Below, one piece after another: positions 54,479 through 63,902 of a stretch of DNA of 64,000 bases. Origin of the DNA: Acidobacteriota bacterium (lineage in GTDB: Bacteria; Acidobacteriota; Blastocatellia; UBA7656); NCBI GenBank assembly GCA_016201275.1, contig JACQDB010000048.1:22941-86940 (forward strand). The letters are read 5' to 3'. The position numbers were made by a program, and so were the translations under genes. The stretch's first letter is position 1, and each line of letters opens with the position of its first letter. A model generated the notes under the pieces. It worked only from the letters and a program-made list of their open reading frames with translations, ran no database searches and was not told the origin of the DNA.

Positions 54479-54742
54479 ATGCACTTGTCGTATGCTCAAA
54501 TTCCGCGTCGTCCGGTGAATCGTATGGATATTCAAGAAGTCTTTCGCTTTGTCGCGCCGCGAGTTCGTGAGGCGACCGTTAAAACCGCCGAGCAATTGCA
54601 GCATCTGGGCATTCGCTATGCTCTGGCCGGAGGCTTGGCGCTTGGCGCTCACAGCTATATTCGCGCCACGACCGATGTAGATTTTCTGGATTTCAGCACC
54701 CTGCAAAGCGCTGTCGCCTTTCTTCATTCGCACAAAATGTAA
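54479..54742 (+). pseudogene. 5' fragment of a nucleotidyltransferase gene
   Basis: The 87-residue frame contains RYALAGGLALGAHSYIRATT followed by DVDFL. These are the GG...R.T.D.D motif of AbiEii/MNT-type nucleotidyltransferases, with the first two catalytic Asp residues in DVD. After DVDFL the sequence no longer resembles the family and stops at TAA (54740). The remainder of the domain, usually 80 or more further residues with the third acidic residue, is missing, so it is probably a decayed gene. The start could be 54479 or 54524. Confidence 0.65.
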
Positions 54743-55105
54743 TCCGCGTCGCATTTCAATACTCAATTCGCTACAATCCCAACGAGGCAATTTTCCTCGC
54801 CTTACGAACAACTTGAATTTTGCATCAGTGGATTATTGATACGACTCGCCGGTCGGGTTATCACCCGCTTGCTCTGTACACGGCAGCCGCAACAGCAACA
54901 GGCGAAGGCGACTTGCGCCACCACTCATGACCGGCGCAAAGCCGCACCAGTAGTCGCCGCGTGCGACTTTCACAACTAGAGGATGGCGCAGAAATGGATG
55001 CTCTGCCCAGATATTGTGTGTGATGGTTTACCTATCCACAACATATAGGCGGTTTCTGGAATTCTGCGACACGCTCTAACCATCGGGATGGAGGAGAAAA
55101 GGCGA
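54743..55105. other. Gene-free interval with a family B element
   Basis: After the nucleotidyltransferase fragment, about 230 bases show only a small AAGGAGG-less inverted pair (CGAGG...CCTCG at about 54782). Family B copy 6 (54977-55078) then leads to the next gene. Confidence 0.55.
54977..55078. repeat. Palindromic element family B, copy 6
   Basis: It begins TAGAGGATGGCGCAGAAATGG and ends TGCGACACGCTCTA. It has the same orientation as copy 5. It ends 28 bases before the molybdenum-hydroxylase operon start and so lies in its likely promoter or leader region. Confidence 0.85.
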
Positions 55106-55651
55106 ATGATTCGATTAAAAATCAATGGCGTCAGTCGGCAATTCGATGGCGAAGCGGATATGCCTTTGCTGTGGTATCTGCGCGACGAATTGCAATTGAC
55201 CGGCACCAAGTATGGATGCGGACAAGGCTTGTGCGGCGCTTGCACGGTGCATATCAACGGCGAAGCCAGACGCAGTTGCCAGACCCCTATGCAGAGCGCC
55301 GCCGGTAAAGAGATCGTCACCATCGAAGGCTTGAACCCGCAAGGTCAACACTTCGTCCAACTGGCCTGGCAAGAGGTCAACGTGCCGCAATGCGGTTATT
55401 GTCAAACCGGCCAGATCATGCAGGCAGCGGCTTTGCTCCGACAAAAAGCCAAACCTACGGACGCCGATATTGACGCGGCAATGAAAGGCAACATCTGCCG
55501 CTGCGGCACCTATATGCGAATCCGCGCCGCCATCAAAGTTGCTGCCGCCAGCAAAAAATCTGCCAGCAATGTCAGGGCAAAACCTGCCGCTGCAAAAGCC
55601 GGTTTCAAACCCGCCGCTGCGACAAAGACCACAGGAGGACATAACCAATGA
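55106..55651 (+). CDS. (2Fe-2S) subunit of a molybdenum hydroxylase
   Basis: ATG at 55106 follows GGAGG. The 181-residue protein has two [2Fe-2S] sites: the plant-ferredoxin type [21 protein letters not shown] (Cys about 42-65) and the all-helical type CGYCQTGQ ... GNICRCGTY (about 103-145). This is the small subunit layout of isoquinoline 1-oxidoreductase and other xanthine-dehydrogenase-family enzymes. It passes electrons from the molybdenum site to an external acceptor. Unlike most relatives (about 150 residues) it has an extra Ala/Lys-rich tail ([20 protein letters not shown]). It overlaps the large-subunit gene by four bases (ATGA). Confidence 0.92.
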   Translation: MIRLKINGVSRQFDGEADMPLLWYLRDELQLTGTKYGCGQGLCGACTVHINGEARRSCQTPMQSAAGKEIVTIEGLNPQGQHFVQLAWQEVNVPQCGYCQTGQIMQAAALLRQKAKPTDADIDAAMKGNICRCGTYMRIRAAIKVAAASKKSASNVRAKPAAAKAGFKPAAATKTTGGHNQ

Positions 55652-57894
55652 GTCGCATTGAACGGGTCAATCGTCGCACCTTTTTAGGCGGTATGTTTTC
55701 CGCAGGCGCTCTAGTTTTAAGCGCTCGCCTATTGCCGTTTGAGGCGCTTGGCGCAACCTCTATAGCCCCTGCTACAGCCGAAGGCGCGGTCTGGTCGCCC
55801 AGCGTTTATCTGGGGCTGGAACCCGACGGCACGGTGATTATCGTCGCGCATCGCTCGGAAATGGGCACCGGCATTCGCAGCGTTTTGCCTGCGGTTTTAG
55901 CCGATGAAATGGAAGCCGACTGGAAGCGCGTCCGCATTGAACAAGCCCTCGGCGATAAAAAATATGGCGATCAAAACACCGATGGCTCGTGTTCGATTCG
56001 CAATTTTTATGACGCCTTCCGCGAAGCCGGAGCCACCGCACGCTTGATGCTCGAAATGACCGCCGCAGAAAAATGGGGCGTTGCGGTTGAAGAAGTCAAA
56101 GCGCAAAATCATTTCATCGTTCATGCCCAGAGCAGGCGCAAACTTGGTTATGGGGAACTCGCAACGCTGGCGGCAAAACATTCGGTTCCCAAAGCCGAGA
56201 TGTTGAAGTTCAAGACCCCTGCCGAATTTCGCTACATCGGCAAAGACCTGCCTATCGTTGACCTCAGCGACATCCTCAGCGGCAAAAGCACCTTCGGCAT
56301 AGACGCCAAAATGCCGGGGATGGTTTATGCCGCCATCGTGCGTTCGCCGGTCATCGGCGGCAAGTTGAAAAGTTACGACGACAAGGAAGCCAAAGCAGTG
56401 CGCGGCGTCGAGCAAATCGTGGTGTTGCCATCGGCGACTCCGCCTTATGTGTTCAAGCCTTTGGGCGGCGTTGCGGTGATTGCCAACAGCACCTGGGCGG
56501 CAATGCGAGGGCGCGAGAAATTGCAGGTCGAATGGGAGGCCGGCGAAAACGCCAACTACGATTCGACCAAGTATAAACAGACGCTGTTGGAAACCATTCG
56601 CCAGCCACAGAAAGTGGTACGCAACGTCGGCGATGTGGACGCCGTATTCGCTAAAGGCGGCAAAACCTACGAGGCTGAATATTATGTGCCTATGCTGGCG
56701 CACGCGCCTATGGAGCCACCCGCAGCGGTCGCCGAATTCAAAGACGGCAAAGCTCTCATCTATGCCGCGACGCAAAATCCGCAGGCCGTGCAAGACACCG
56801 TAGCCGCCGCTTTAGGCATTGATAAACGCCAGGTCGAATGTCATGTGACCTTGCTTGGCGGCGGTTTCGGGCGCAAATCGAAACCCGATTATGTAGCCGA
56901 AGCCGCGTTGCTCTCGAAAGCCGTGGGCAAGCCTGTCAAAGTTACCTGGAGCCGCGAAGAGGATTTGCGCTTCGATTATTATCACGCGGTCGCCGCCATG
57001 TATATGAAAGCGGCGGTGGATGATAAAGGTCGCCCGACCGCCTGGCTGCAACGCTGCGCCTTTCCTTCCATAGGCTCGCTCTTTTCCGGCCCCAAAGCGA
57101 AATACGGGCAAGGCTTTGAACTGGAAATGGGCTGGACTGATGTACCATTCGAGATTGCCAATCAGCGCGCCGAAAACGGCCCCGCCACTGCGCCTGTACG
57201 CATCGGTTGGTTGCGTTCGGTGGCCAACATCTATCACGCTTTCGCAGTGCAATCGTTTGTGGATGAACTGGCGCAAGCCGCCAAACGCGATGCGGTTGAA
57301 TACTGGTTGGCGGTGTTGGGCAAGCCGCGCCAACTGGAAGACGCGCAGCGCGACCCTGCGGAACAGAACTACCCGTTCGATACCGGGCGTTTGCGAAACG
57401 TCATCGAGTTGGTGGCGGAGCGTTCCGGCTGGGCAAAGAAAAAGCCTACGAAAGGACACGCGCTCGGCCTCGCCGCGCATCGCAGCTTTCTGTCTTATGT
57501 AGCGGCGGTCGTTGAAATCGAGGTGGACAATACCGGCAAGGTGCGAATCCCGCGTGTGGACATTGCTGTTGATGCAGGCCGTGTAATCAATCCCGACCGC
57601 GTCAAAGCGCAGTTCGAGGGCGCTTCGGTGTTTGGCACCAGCCTAGCGATGATGGGCGAAATCACCGCCGCCAACGGCGCAATTCAACAGAGCAATTTTT
57701 ATGATTATCCGGTGGCACGCTGCAACGAAGCGCCGCTTGAAACTCACGTTCACCTGGTCGAAAGCGCCGCGCCACCGGCAGGCGTAGGCGAACCGGGCGT
57801 GCCGGTGATCGCTCCGGCAATCTGCAACGCCATCTTTGCCGCCACCGGCAAGCGCGTTCGTGATCTGCCGGTGCGAAAACAGAAACTGGTCTAA
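55648..57894 (+). CDS. Molybdopterin-binding large subunit, xanthine dehydrogenase family (IorB-like)
   Basis: A 748-residue protein with a Tat signal ([19 protein letters not shown]), so the cofactor-loaded enzyme is exported folded. It has the domains of aldehyde oxidase/xanthine dehydrogenase: [18 protein letters not shown] (molybdopterin-binding loop, about 402) and [20 protein letters not shown] (about 645). Near the C-terminus, [20 protein letters not shown] contains the GVGEP motif with the catalytic Glu. The two-gene layout with a TAT-bearing large subunit and no FAD subunit matches isoquinoline 1-oxidoreductase-like enzymes, which hydroxylate N-heterocycles or oxidise aldehydes. The substrate cannot be told. 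GGAGG precedes the ATG inside the upstream gene. Confidence 0.93.
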   Translation: MSRIERVNRRTFLGGMFSAGALVLSARLLPFEALGATSIAPATAEGAVWSPSVYLGLEPDGTVIIVAHRSEMGTGIRSVLPAVLADEMEADWKRVRIEQALGDKKYGDQNTDGSCSIRNFYDAFREAGATARLMLEMTAAEKWGVAVEEVKAQNHFIVHAQSRRKLGYGELATLAAKHSVPKAEMLKFKTPAEFRYIGKDLPIVDLSDILSGKSTFGIDAKMPGMVYAAIVRSPVIGGKLKSYDDKEAKAVRGVEQIVVLPSATPPYVFKPLGGVAVIANSTWAAMRGREKLQVEWEAGENANYDSTKYKQTLLETIRQPQKVVRNVGDVDAVFAKGGKTYEAEYYVPMLAHAPMEPPAAVAEFKDGKALIYAATQNPQAVQDTVAAALGIDKRQVECHVTLLGGGFGRKSKPDYVAEAALLSKAVGKPVKVTWSREEDLRFDYYHAVAAMYMKAAVDDKGRPTAWLQRCAFPSIGSLFSGPKAKYGQGFELEMGWTDVPFEIANQRAENGPATAPVRIGWLRSVANIYHAFAVQSFVDELAQAAKRDAVEYWLAVLGKPRQLEDAQRDPAEQNYPFDTGRLRNVIELVAERSGWAKKKPTKGHALGLAAHRSFLSYVAAVVEIEVDNTGKVRIPRVDIAVDAGRVINPDRVKAQFEGASVFGTSLAMMGEITAANGAIQQSNFYDYPVARCNEAPLETHVHLVESAAPPAGVGEPGVPVIAPAICNAIFAATGKRVRDLPVRKQKLV

Positions 57895-58300
57895 GCGCTG
57901 TAAACTTTCCTTGCGGGGAGGGTGCGGCAAACCATCCCCGCCAACCGCAATCAAAGAGGCAGAGCGATTTCATCCGCAGCAAAAGGGGGCGCGTAGGCGT
58001 GCCGCGCTCACCCAGATTTTCTGAGCGAAAAAGACGCTTTACCGGCGAACTCGGCGGATTTTTGTATTTACTCCAAAAAGCCGACAGGCTAACATAAGGG
58101 CGTGGTGTACTTGATTCCAAGTCGTTCTTGATCGAGCAGTCAAGGGAATCAAGAGATTACTCCATGCAATTTGTAAAACCCCAGCGCACGGTTGACCCTG
58201 CACAGGCACGGTCATGCGGCTACGATTCGCAATTGTCCCCTCTGGTTTTCCCAGCACTCAAGTAAGACTCGGCGCGTGCCGCCAGTGGTTTTAAGGAACG
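57895..58300. other. Gene-free interval with weak inverted repeats
   Basis: A stem-like pair (GCGGGGAGGG / CATCCCCGC) occurs at about 57913-57940, 20 bases past the operon's stop codon; it may end transcription, though no U-run follows. A second pair (CTTGATTCC / GGAATCAAG) lies at about 58109-58153. I see no gene. Confidence 0.5.
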
Positions 58301-59659
58301 ATGACACAGCCCTTGACGAAAGGCGAAATTCTACATCGTCTAGCCAGCGGAGATTCTCTGCGCGGCTCGAACCTCGTGCGCGCAGATCTCGCGGGCATGG
58401 ATTTATCGCGGGTGGATTTAAGTCAATCCAATCTACGTATGACCAATCTGACGCACGCCAACTTGAGCGATGCGCGTTTGAGCAACAGTTTTTTGAGCGG
58501 CGCGACGCTGAACAGTTCCACCTTGGTCGGCGCAAATTTAGTCGAAGCCAGTTTGATTGGCGCGATGTTGAAAGGCGTGGATTTGAGTCGCGCCGATTTA
58601 AGCGGCGCGGACTTGACCGGCACGACGCTGGAAAATTCGATCTTATCGGGAGCTTATCTGGTCGGCGCGTTTTTAACCGAAGCGGATTTAACCGGCGCGA
58701 ACCTGACTTCGGCTTATGTGCGAATGGCACAACTGGCGGGCAGCAACCTGACCGAAGCGAACTTTGAAAACGCCGACCTCTCTTACAGCGATTTGTCCGG
58801 AGCCAGGCTGGAGGGAACCTATCTGGTCGGCGCGAATTTGACCGGCGCGAAACTCTGTGCCGGTTCGTTGACCGGCTGCGACTTGCGAAATGCCAATTTG
58901 ACCAACGCCGATTTGAGCGGCTGCAACCTAACCGGCGCGAAACTGCACGGCGTCATCTATGACAACATCAAACTCGCAGACGCCTGGGCGGACTGGATTG
59001 ATGTAAGCAACGACGGCGTGATTCCTCTGCAAGGCTCGATTGAAGAAGTATTCATAGGCATTTTAACCCATCCCTTCGCTCAGGTTTTTATCGAAGGCAA
59101 TGTGCCGGATCATGTCTGGTCGGTCATCCTGGCGCACCTCTGCGAATTTCAAATCAATCACACCAGCCACGCCGATATTCAACTCAAGGGAATTCACAAA
59201 GGCATCAGCTCGTCGGCGCTCTATCTGGAAGCCGAAAGCGAGGCCAGCTTGGTCGCTTACTTTGCGGAACTGGCGGAGATTGCCGGTAAAGGTTCGCAGC
59301 AACTGCTGGAAAAATTATCGGTGGTCAACGTCAGTAAAAACGGCCATAAACCGTTTTCCAAAGAGGCGGCCTTGAATGCTTCTACGGCCAACGGCGCGGG
59401 CGCGCTCAGTGTCACCAGCTTTCCCTTGCTGGATGACCCGCTGGGCTTGGACTTCTCGCTCTCTTCGCACGCCGACACCTTGCAAAAGACCGCCTTCTGG
59501 AACAGCGAAAAAGGCTTTGCGATTTTAACCGGCACGCGACAGGTTTATCTGCAAGCCGTCTCCAACGAATCGCTGACCCTGCGCCCACCGCACAACGCGA
59601 CCGCCGGGCTTGATTTGATACGCGGCCACTTCGTCAAAGACAACAGCAGCCACGCCTGA
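58301..59659 (+). CDS. Pentapeptide-repeat protein with an unknown C-terminal domain
   Basis: AAGGA precedes the ATG. Residues about 18-220 are tandem pentapeptides A(D/N)LxG-type (for example ADLAGMDLSRVDLSQSNL), about 38 units. They should form a right-handed quadrilateral beta-helix. The remaining 230 residues are a separate globular region (DAWADWIDVSNDGVIPLQGS; SVILAHLCEFQINHTSHADI) I do not recognise. Some pentapeptide proteins mimic DNA and protect gyrase, but most have no known role. No signal peptide is present, so it is probably cytoplasmic. Confidence 0.85.
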   Translation: MTQPLTKGEILHRLASGDSLRGSNLVRADLAGMDLSRVDLSQSNLRMTNLTHANLSDARLSNSFLSGATLNSSTLVGANLVEASLIGAMLKGVDLSRADLSGADLTGTTLENSILSGAYLVGAFLTEADLTGANLTSAYVRMAQLAGSNLTEANFENADLSYSDLSGARLEGTYLVGANLTGAKLCAGSLTGCDLRNANLTNADLSGCNLTGAKLHGVIYDNIKLADAWADWIDVSNDGVIPLQGSIEEVFIGILTHPFAQVFIEGNVPDHVWSVILAHLCEFQINHTSHADIQLKGIHKGISSSALYLEAESEASLVAYFAELAEIAGKGSQQLLEKLSVVNVSKNGHKPFSKEAALNASTANGAGALSVTSFPLLDDPLGLDFSLSSHADTLQKTAFWNSEKGFAILTGTRQVYLQAVSNESLTLRPPHNATAGLDLIRGHFVKDNSSHA

Positions 59660-59687
59660 TAACTGCTGTTGCTTCCCTGCTCTTGCC

Positions 59688-59809
59688 CTTACTTTTACCC
59701 ATATCTTGTGCGCTTGTGATTAACAATTGATCCGTTAGTCCGCGAAGTGGGCGATAGCATATAGCCCAGGGTGACGCACAGCGGAACCCTGGGTAGCAAA
59801 GGAGCATGA
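59688..59809. mobile_element. Small element family C, copy 2, at the 3' end of the DUF2520 gene
   Basis: It is identical to 45904-46025 except for T in place of C at about 59747. It lies on the 3' end of the minus-strand DUF2520 gene, whose last codons it supplies. No target duplication is evident at this copy. Confidence 0.75.
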
Positions 59810-60697
59810 CGGTCTAGCCTGCGAAGCCAACTGGCGATAAACTTCAAGCGCCTCGCCATCCACTGCCGCAAGCGCCGCTAAATTTTTTCGCACCGTTCCG
59901 GCATCGCCTCGGCGTATCGGCCCGGTCAACGCCTGTGCCGCGCCCACCTTGCCTAGATTAGCGAGCGTCGTTTCAACCAGCGGCAACAACACCGCTCTGG
60001 CTTCGCTTTCCGTCAATCCACAATGTTCAAGCAAGCGCAGATTCATGCTCAACAGCGCCGTGACGCCGCCCGAAGACAACACCGCAGCAGCGTGATACAG
60101 ACTCTTCATTTCTGTGGCAATGGTGAAAGGCTTTGCGCCTATGGCCTTCACCAAGCGCCGCGCCTGGCGCAAAGCTGTGGCCTCGCCTTCAAGGCAAAAA
60201 TAGGTTTGCTGAATCACGCCGAGGGCGCTGGCCGGACTGATAAAAGTTTGCAGCGGATGACAAGAGCCAATCGCCAAACCCTTTTCCGTGAGCGGCTGCA
60301 ACACGGCGCTCGATAACGCGCCACTCGTATGCAAGACCACAGGGCGAGAGGTCTGGCCTGGCGATTTGGCGCGTGCCTGAAGAGTCGCATTCGTTGAACG
60401 CATACGAAGGCGCGGCTTTTTTTTGTGCAGTGGCGCGACGAAATTTTGCTTGAGGAGCAAAGCAACCGCGTCTTCGATTTGGTCGTCGGGAGTGGTGATA
60501 AAAAATAAATCAACGGAGGCGAGTTGCGCTTGACAAGCGGACTGAGCGCGGCCTGCGCCGATGAATTTCACGGCGCGGTCGGCGGCAGTTTGCGCCAGAC
60601 AAACCACGTCGCCGATTGCATAACCCGCTTCACGCGCCACTCGTCCGAGCGTCTGCCCTACGCGCCCCGCGCCAATGATGGAAAGCTTCAAAGCCAT
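59735..60697 (-). CDS. Rossmann-fold DUF2520 protein with a repeat-derived C-terminus
   Basis: ATG at 60697 begins MALKLSIIGAGRVGQTLGR, the dinucleotide-binding motif of this family (ProC-like N-terminal domain followed by the helical DUF2520 domain). FFITTPDDQIEDAVALLL and AIGSCHPLQTF are characteristic of the first domain, and MKSLYHAAAVLSSGGVTALL opens the second. Relatives are NADP-binding proteins of unclear reaction. The final residues (about 25, SFATQGSAVRHPGLYAIAHF) are read through a copy of repeat family C (59688-59809), so the native end has been replaced. The change may be tolerated as it follows the conserved fold. Confidence 0.85.
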   Translation of the reverse strand: MALKLSIIGAGRVGQTLGRVAREAGYAIGDVVCLAQTAADRAVKFIGAGRAQSACQAQLASVDLFFITTPDDQIEDAVALLLKQNFVAPLHKKKPRLRMRSTNATLQARAKSPGQTSRPVVLHTSGALSSAVLQPLTEKGLAIGSCHPLQTFISPASALGVIQQTYFCLEGEATALRQARRLVKAIGAKPFTIATEMKSLYHAAAVLSSGGVTALLSMNLRLLEHCGLTESEARAVLLPLVETTLANLGKVGAAQALTGPIRRGDAGTVRKNLAALAAVDGEALEVYRQLASQARPSCSFATQGSAVRHPGLYAIAHFAD

Positions 60698-60910
60698 ATC
60701 AACGCTGTCCGGGATTGCCTCGCCAACGCCGCTTAAAAGGGCAGATAAAATAACCTGCAAAACGTGAGTGATTTTCCAATGCCTGATACGGGCAACAACG
60801 AAATCACTGCACTACGAAGACCGCCAAGATCACGCAGTCAAAGAAGCGCTCAAGCCTCTTCGGTTTTTTGATGATCTTCGTGATTGAGAAACGGCTGGTA
60901 TTTTCCCTCC

Positions 60911-62611
60911 CTATTTCTTGACCCATCTTTTGAAGCGTGCGCCTATGGTGTTGACTGCCGACTTCAATTCTTCGACGCCCATCAACCACGCGGCAACATA
61001 GAAAACGCCTGCGCCGGTGCTAACCGAAATCAACACATTTAGCATACGGGCGAGGCGATGGTCGCCCACCCATTGGTAAAGCCCAGCGCTGACCGCCCAG
61101 CAGACCGCGCCCATCGCTGCCGATGCCAACAGAATTTTCACCACCGCAACAAACGTCTGGCGTCCTTCTATGCCTTTGACTCTTTTTTGCAGAATGAAAT
61201 AAAGCAGCGCGAAATTTAAGAGCGCCACAGTTGAAGTCGAAAGCGCCAGACCTTGCTCTTGCAACACGCCAACCAACATCCAGTTCATCAAAAAGTTGGT
61301 TGCTATCGAAAGCAGGCTGATGAGCATAGGCGTGCGCGCATCGTTGAGCGCATAAAACGCGGGCGCGAGAATTTTGATGGCCGAATAACCCGCCAGCCCT
61401 ATCGCGTAACAGGCCAAGGCGGCGGCGGTGTGCGTGGTGTCTTCGCGATTGAATTTACTGCCTTCATAGATGAGCGCGATGATCGGACGCCCCAACACAA
61501 TCAAGCCTACGGCAGAAGGAATGGTCAATAAAAAGGTCAGGCGCACAGAGCTTGCCAAGGTGTGGCGGAAACTGTCCAAGTCGTCAAGCGCGGCGCTTTT
61601 GGCAATCGCGGGCAAGGTCGCCGTAGCGATGGCTACGCCAAAAACGCCTATCGGAAATTGCATCAGGCGAAACGCATAACTCAGCCATGAAATCGCGCCG
61701 TTGCCCGCTATGCTGGAAGCGAAGTTGCTGTTGACCAGAACATTAATTTGCACCGCCGCCGCGCCAATCACCGCTGGCCCCATCAATTTGAAGACGCGCT
61801 GCACGCCGGGGTCGGTGAAGCTCAACATCGGGCGATAGCGAAACCCAGCTTTGCGTAGTGTCGGCCATTGCACGGCGAATTGCAGAAAGCCGCCTATCAA
61901 CACCCCGTAAGCCATGCCGATGATGCCTTCGGTGGGATGATCGAGAATCGTTTTGACGGGATGGGCGAAATCGCGTCCCGTCATGATGACGGCAAAGAAG
62001 AGGCCGCCAAGGATCGAGCCAACATTGAAGAACGATGCCGACAACGCAGGCATTCCGAAATGGCCTCTGGAATTGAGTATGCCCATAGCTTTCGCGGCGA
62101 TGGCGACCAGCAAAATAAACGGCATCATGATGCGCGTCAGCTTGACGGTGAGAGCAAATTTTTCCGGCTCCGCTTGAAACCCGTGCGCGATTAAGCCGAC
62201 CAACTCCGGCGCAAAGACCATGCCCAAAATGACGAGTATGCCCAGCGTCAAAAGCAAGGCGTTGGCGATGAGATTCGATAAGCGAAAAGCTTCCTTTTCA
62301 CCTTTGGTGACCAGATAATCGGAAAAGACGGTGACAAAAGCACTCGACAAAGCGCCCTCGGCAAACAGATCGCGCAACAGATTCGGTATGCGAAAAGCGA
62401 TAACGTAGGCATCGTTGGCGTAGCTGGCCGAAGCACCGAATAATTTTGCAAAGACGATTTCGCGCACCAGTCCGAGGATGCGACTGGCCATGACGGCAAG
62501 GCTGACGATGCCTGCCGAGCGCGCTACGCTGGCAGATTTTTTTGTCGGCTGAGAGGGTGGCGCTTCTTGAGCGGGAGTTTCTTCGCCGATAATAGCAGAG
62601 GTGTTTTCCAT
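60911..62611 (-). CDS. murJ: Lipid II flippase MurJ
   Basis: A 566-residue inner-membrane protein of the MOP/MATE superfamily with 14 predicted helices. Diagnostic segments are MASRILGLVREIVFAKLFGA, ANDAYVIAFRIPNLLRDLFA with EGALSSAFVTVFSDYL, and FRLMQFPIGVFGVAIATATL. The Arg residues of the first two segments line the cavity in this family. It moves lipid-linked peptidoglycan precursors from the cytoplasmic to the periplasmic side. The first 28 residues form a polar, Pro-rich extension not usual in the family. No peptidoglycan genes are adjacent. Confidence 0.95.
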   Translation of the reverse strand: MENTSAIIGEETPAQEAPPSQPTKKSASVARSAGIVSLAVMASRILGLVREIVFAKLFGASASYANDAYVIAFRIPNLLRDLFAEGALSSAFVTVFSDYLVTKGEKEAFRLSNLIANALLLTLGILVILGMVFAPELVGLIAHGFQAEPEKFALTVKLTRIMMPFILLVAIAAKAMGILNSRGHFGMPALSASFFNVGSILGGLFFAVIMTGRDFAHPVKTILDHPTEGIIGMAYGVLIGGFLQFAVQWPTLRKAGFRYRPMLSFTDPGVQRVFKLMGPAVIGAAAVQINVLVNSNFASSIAGNGAISWLSYAFRLMQFPIGVFGVAIATATLPAIAKSAALDDLDSFRHTLASSVRLTFLLTIPSAVGLIVLGRPIIALIYEGSKFNREDTTHTAAALACYAIGLAGYSAIKILAPAFYALNDARTPMLISLLSIATNFLMNWMLVGVLQEQGLALSTSTVALLNFALLYFILQKRVKGIEGRQTFVAVVKILLASAAMGAVCWAVSAGLYQWVGDHRLARMLNVLISVSTGAGVFYVAAWLMGVEELKSAVNTIGARFKRWVKK

Positions 62612-62818
62612 AAGGTTGAATTTCTATGCCTGCGTAACGATTGATTCTATCCGCTTATGAAAAACTCATCCAGCAGGACAGCGCCTTCTTGGATGTGAAA
62701 TTTTCAAAATGGTTGTCCAACAAACACGAAGCCGGAAGCCTCCTGAAAAAAATAAAGCGCCGCTGGATTTGCGCTGTGCCGCTGGTCATACTTGCAAAGG
62801 AGTTGAGGAATCGGGCTG

Positions 62819-63148
62819 ATGAATTTCGATAAACTGGTTGAAGAAAAAGTGCGCGAAGCGATGGCCAACGGCGACTTCGATAATCTTTCCGGCAAAGGCA
62901 AACCAATAGATTTGACGGCCTATTTCGCCACGCCCGAAGATTGGCGCGTCGGTTATGCGCTATTGAAAAATGCCGGAGTCATGCCGCAGGAGATTGAGTT
63001 GCTCAAAGAACTCGAAGCACTCAAAGAACAGTATGCGCGTTGCGCCGACGAGGGCGAGAAAGCAAAACTCAAGCGCGAGATTGATGACCGAACTTTGAAA
63101 TTCAGTCTGCTTGTTGAGTCTTACAAAGGCAAGGGCCGCGCTAGGTAA
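62819..63148 (+). CDS. DUF1992 (DnaJ-C28-like) protein
   Basis: A 109-residue protein with GAGG upstream of the ATG. It shows the DUF1992 pattern: KVREAMANGDFDNLSGKGKP at the N-terminus, then helices (LLKNAGVMPQEIELLKELEA) and a charged C-terminus. The domain is widespread; in humans it is part of DNAJC28. No molecular role is established. It stands alone between MurJ (opposite strand) and the interrupted calcium-binding gene. Confidence 0.85.
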   Translation: MNFDKLVEEKVREAMANGDFDNLSGKGKPIDLTAYFATPEDWRVGYALLKNAGVMPQEIELLKELEALKEQYARCADEGEKAKLKREIDDRTLKFSLLVESYKGKGRAR

Positions 63149-63269
63149 TTTTCTCAAAAGCACAGATCGAAATTGATGAACAGTGACAAGAAGAACGAAT
63201 CATCTGGGTTGAAACGAGAGAAAGGCACGAGAGTAGGCGGGTTTTTCTCTGGTTTAAAAAATCATCCGG

Positions 63270-63865
63270 CTATTGACTCCTGAAAAACACATCCCACGCC
63301 CACCGACCAACGCTTGCGCCACGTTCATCACGAACTTTTGCGCGATAGCGAAACGCATTGCCATACTCATCAGTGCGTTTAGATTCTTTGTAATCAAGAT
63401 CCATTGTTGAAATCCGCAAGGCTGACAGAGTATGTAATTCCGCCGGTTCCGAGATGCCATTGTGATTGACATCCTGCCACAATCTCAGCGATGTAAAAAT
63501 CGCGTCGGCACTGCTGATTTTGCCATCGTTATTACCGCCGTTCGCAGATTTATCATATTCAGCAAGCGCCAGAAAGCCATTTGGTTCGGACGATCTGGGC
63601 TGATGCGTAAAGTTTCCGAATAATTCTTTGCCGCTGTCTATCGTGCCATTGCCATTGCGATCAAGGGCTAGAAATGCGTCATCCGATCCCATCGCAGTCC
63701 AAGAAGTCGCTTCCAGATGAGCATCGCCGTTAAAATCAAAGCTGACGCCACCGGCAGTATCTGTGAGGTTGAATCCGTCGCCATTTATATCAACCACAAC
63801 GGGGGAAGTTGGTTCACATTGGCAGGTTTCATAGTTGGGATACCCCTCGGCGCATTCATTAATAG
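63270..63865 (-). pseudogene. C-terminal calcium-binding module, cut off at its 5' end by an insertion sequence
   Basis: About 195 residues end the gene: a Cys-containing entry (NECAEGYPNYETCQC), then VVVDINGDGFNLTDTAGGVS, FLALDRNGNGTIDSGKELFG, DGKISSADAIFTSLRLWQDV and a final basic strand region (RAKVRDERG...WAWDVFF). The Asp/Asn loops resemble EF-hand/dockerin calcium sites. Such modules usually end large secreted or RHS-type proteins in Acidobacteriota and Deltaproteobacteria. Here no signal peptide or start precedes the module: upstream, the frame runs into the divergent transposase gene. The host gene was therefore most likely broken by that insertion. The exact junction is uncertain (about 63850-63880). 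Confidence 0.7.
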
Positions 63866-63902
63866 GACTTTCGCTTGAGGTCAGAAATAGTATCATCAAA
63901 GA

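Noticed and set aside
55897..56793. 298-codon minus-strand frame
   Set aside because: It is antisense to the molybdopterin subunit. The His/Phe/Arg-rich product looks like reverse-complement bias.
62641..62832. 63-codon frame before the DUF1992 gene
   Set aside because: It has no ribosome-binding site, overlaps the start of a recognised gene in another frame, and has no homology I know.
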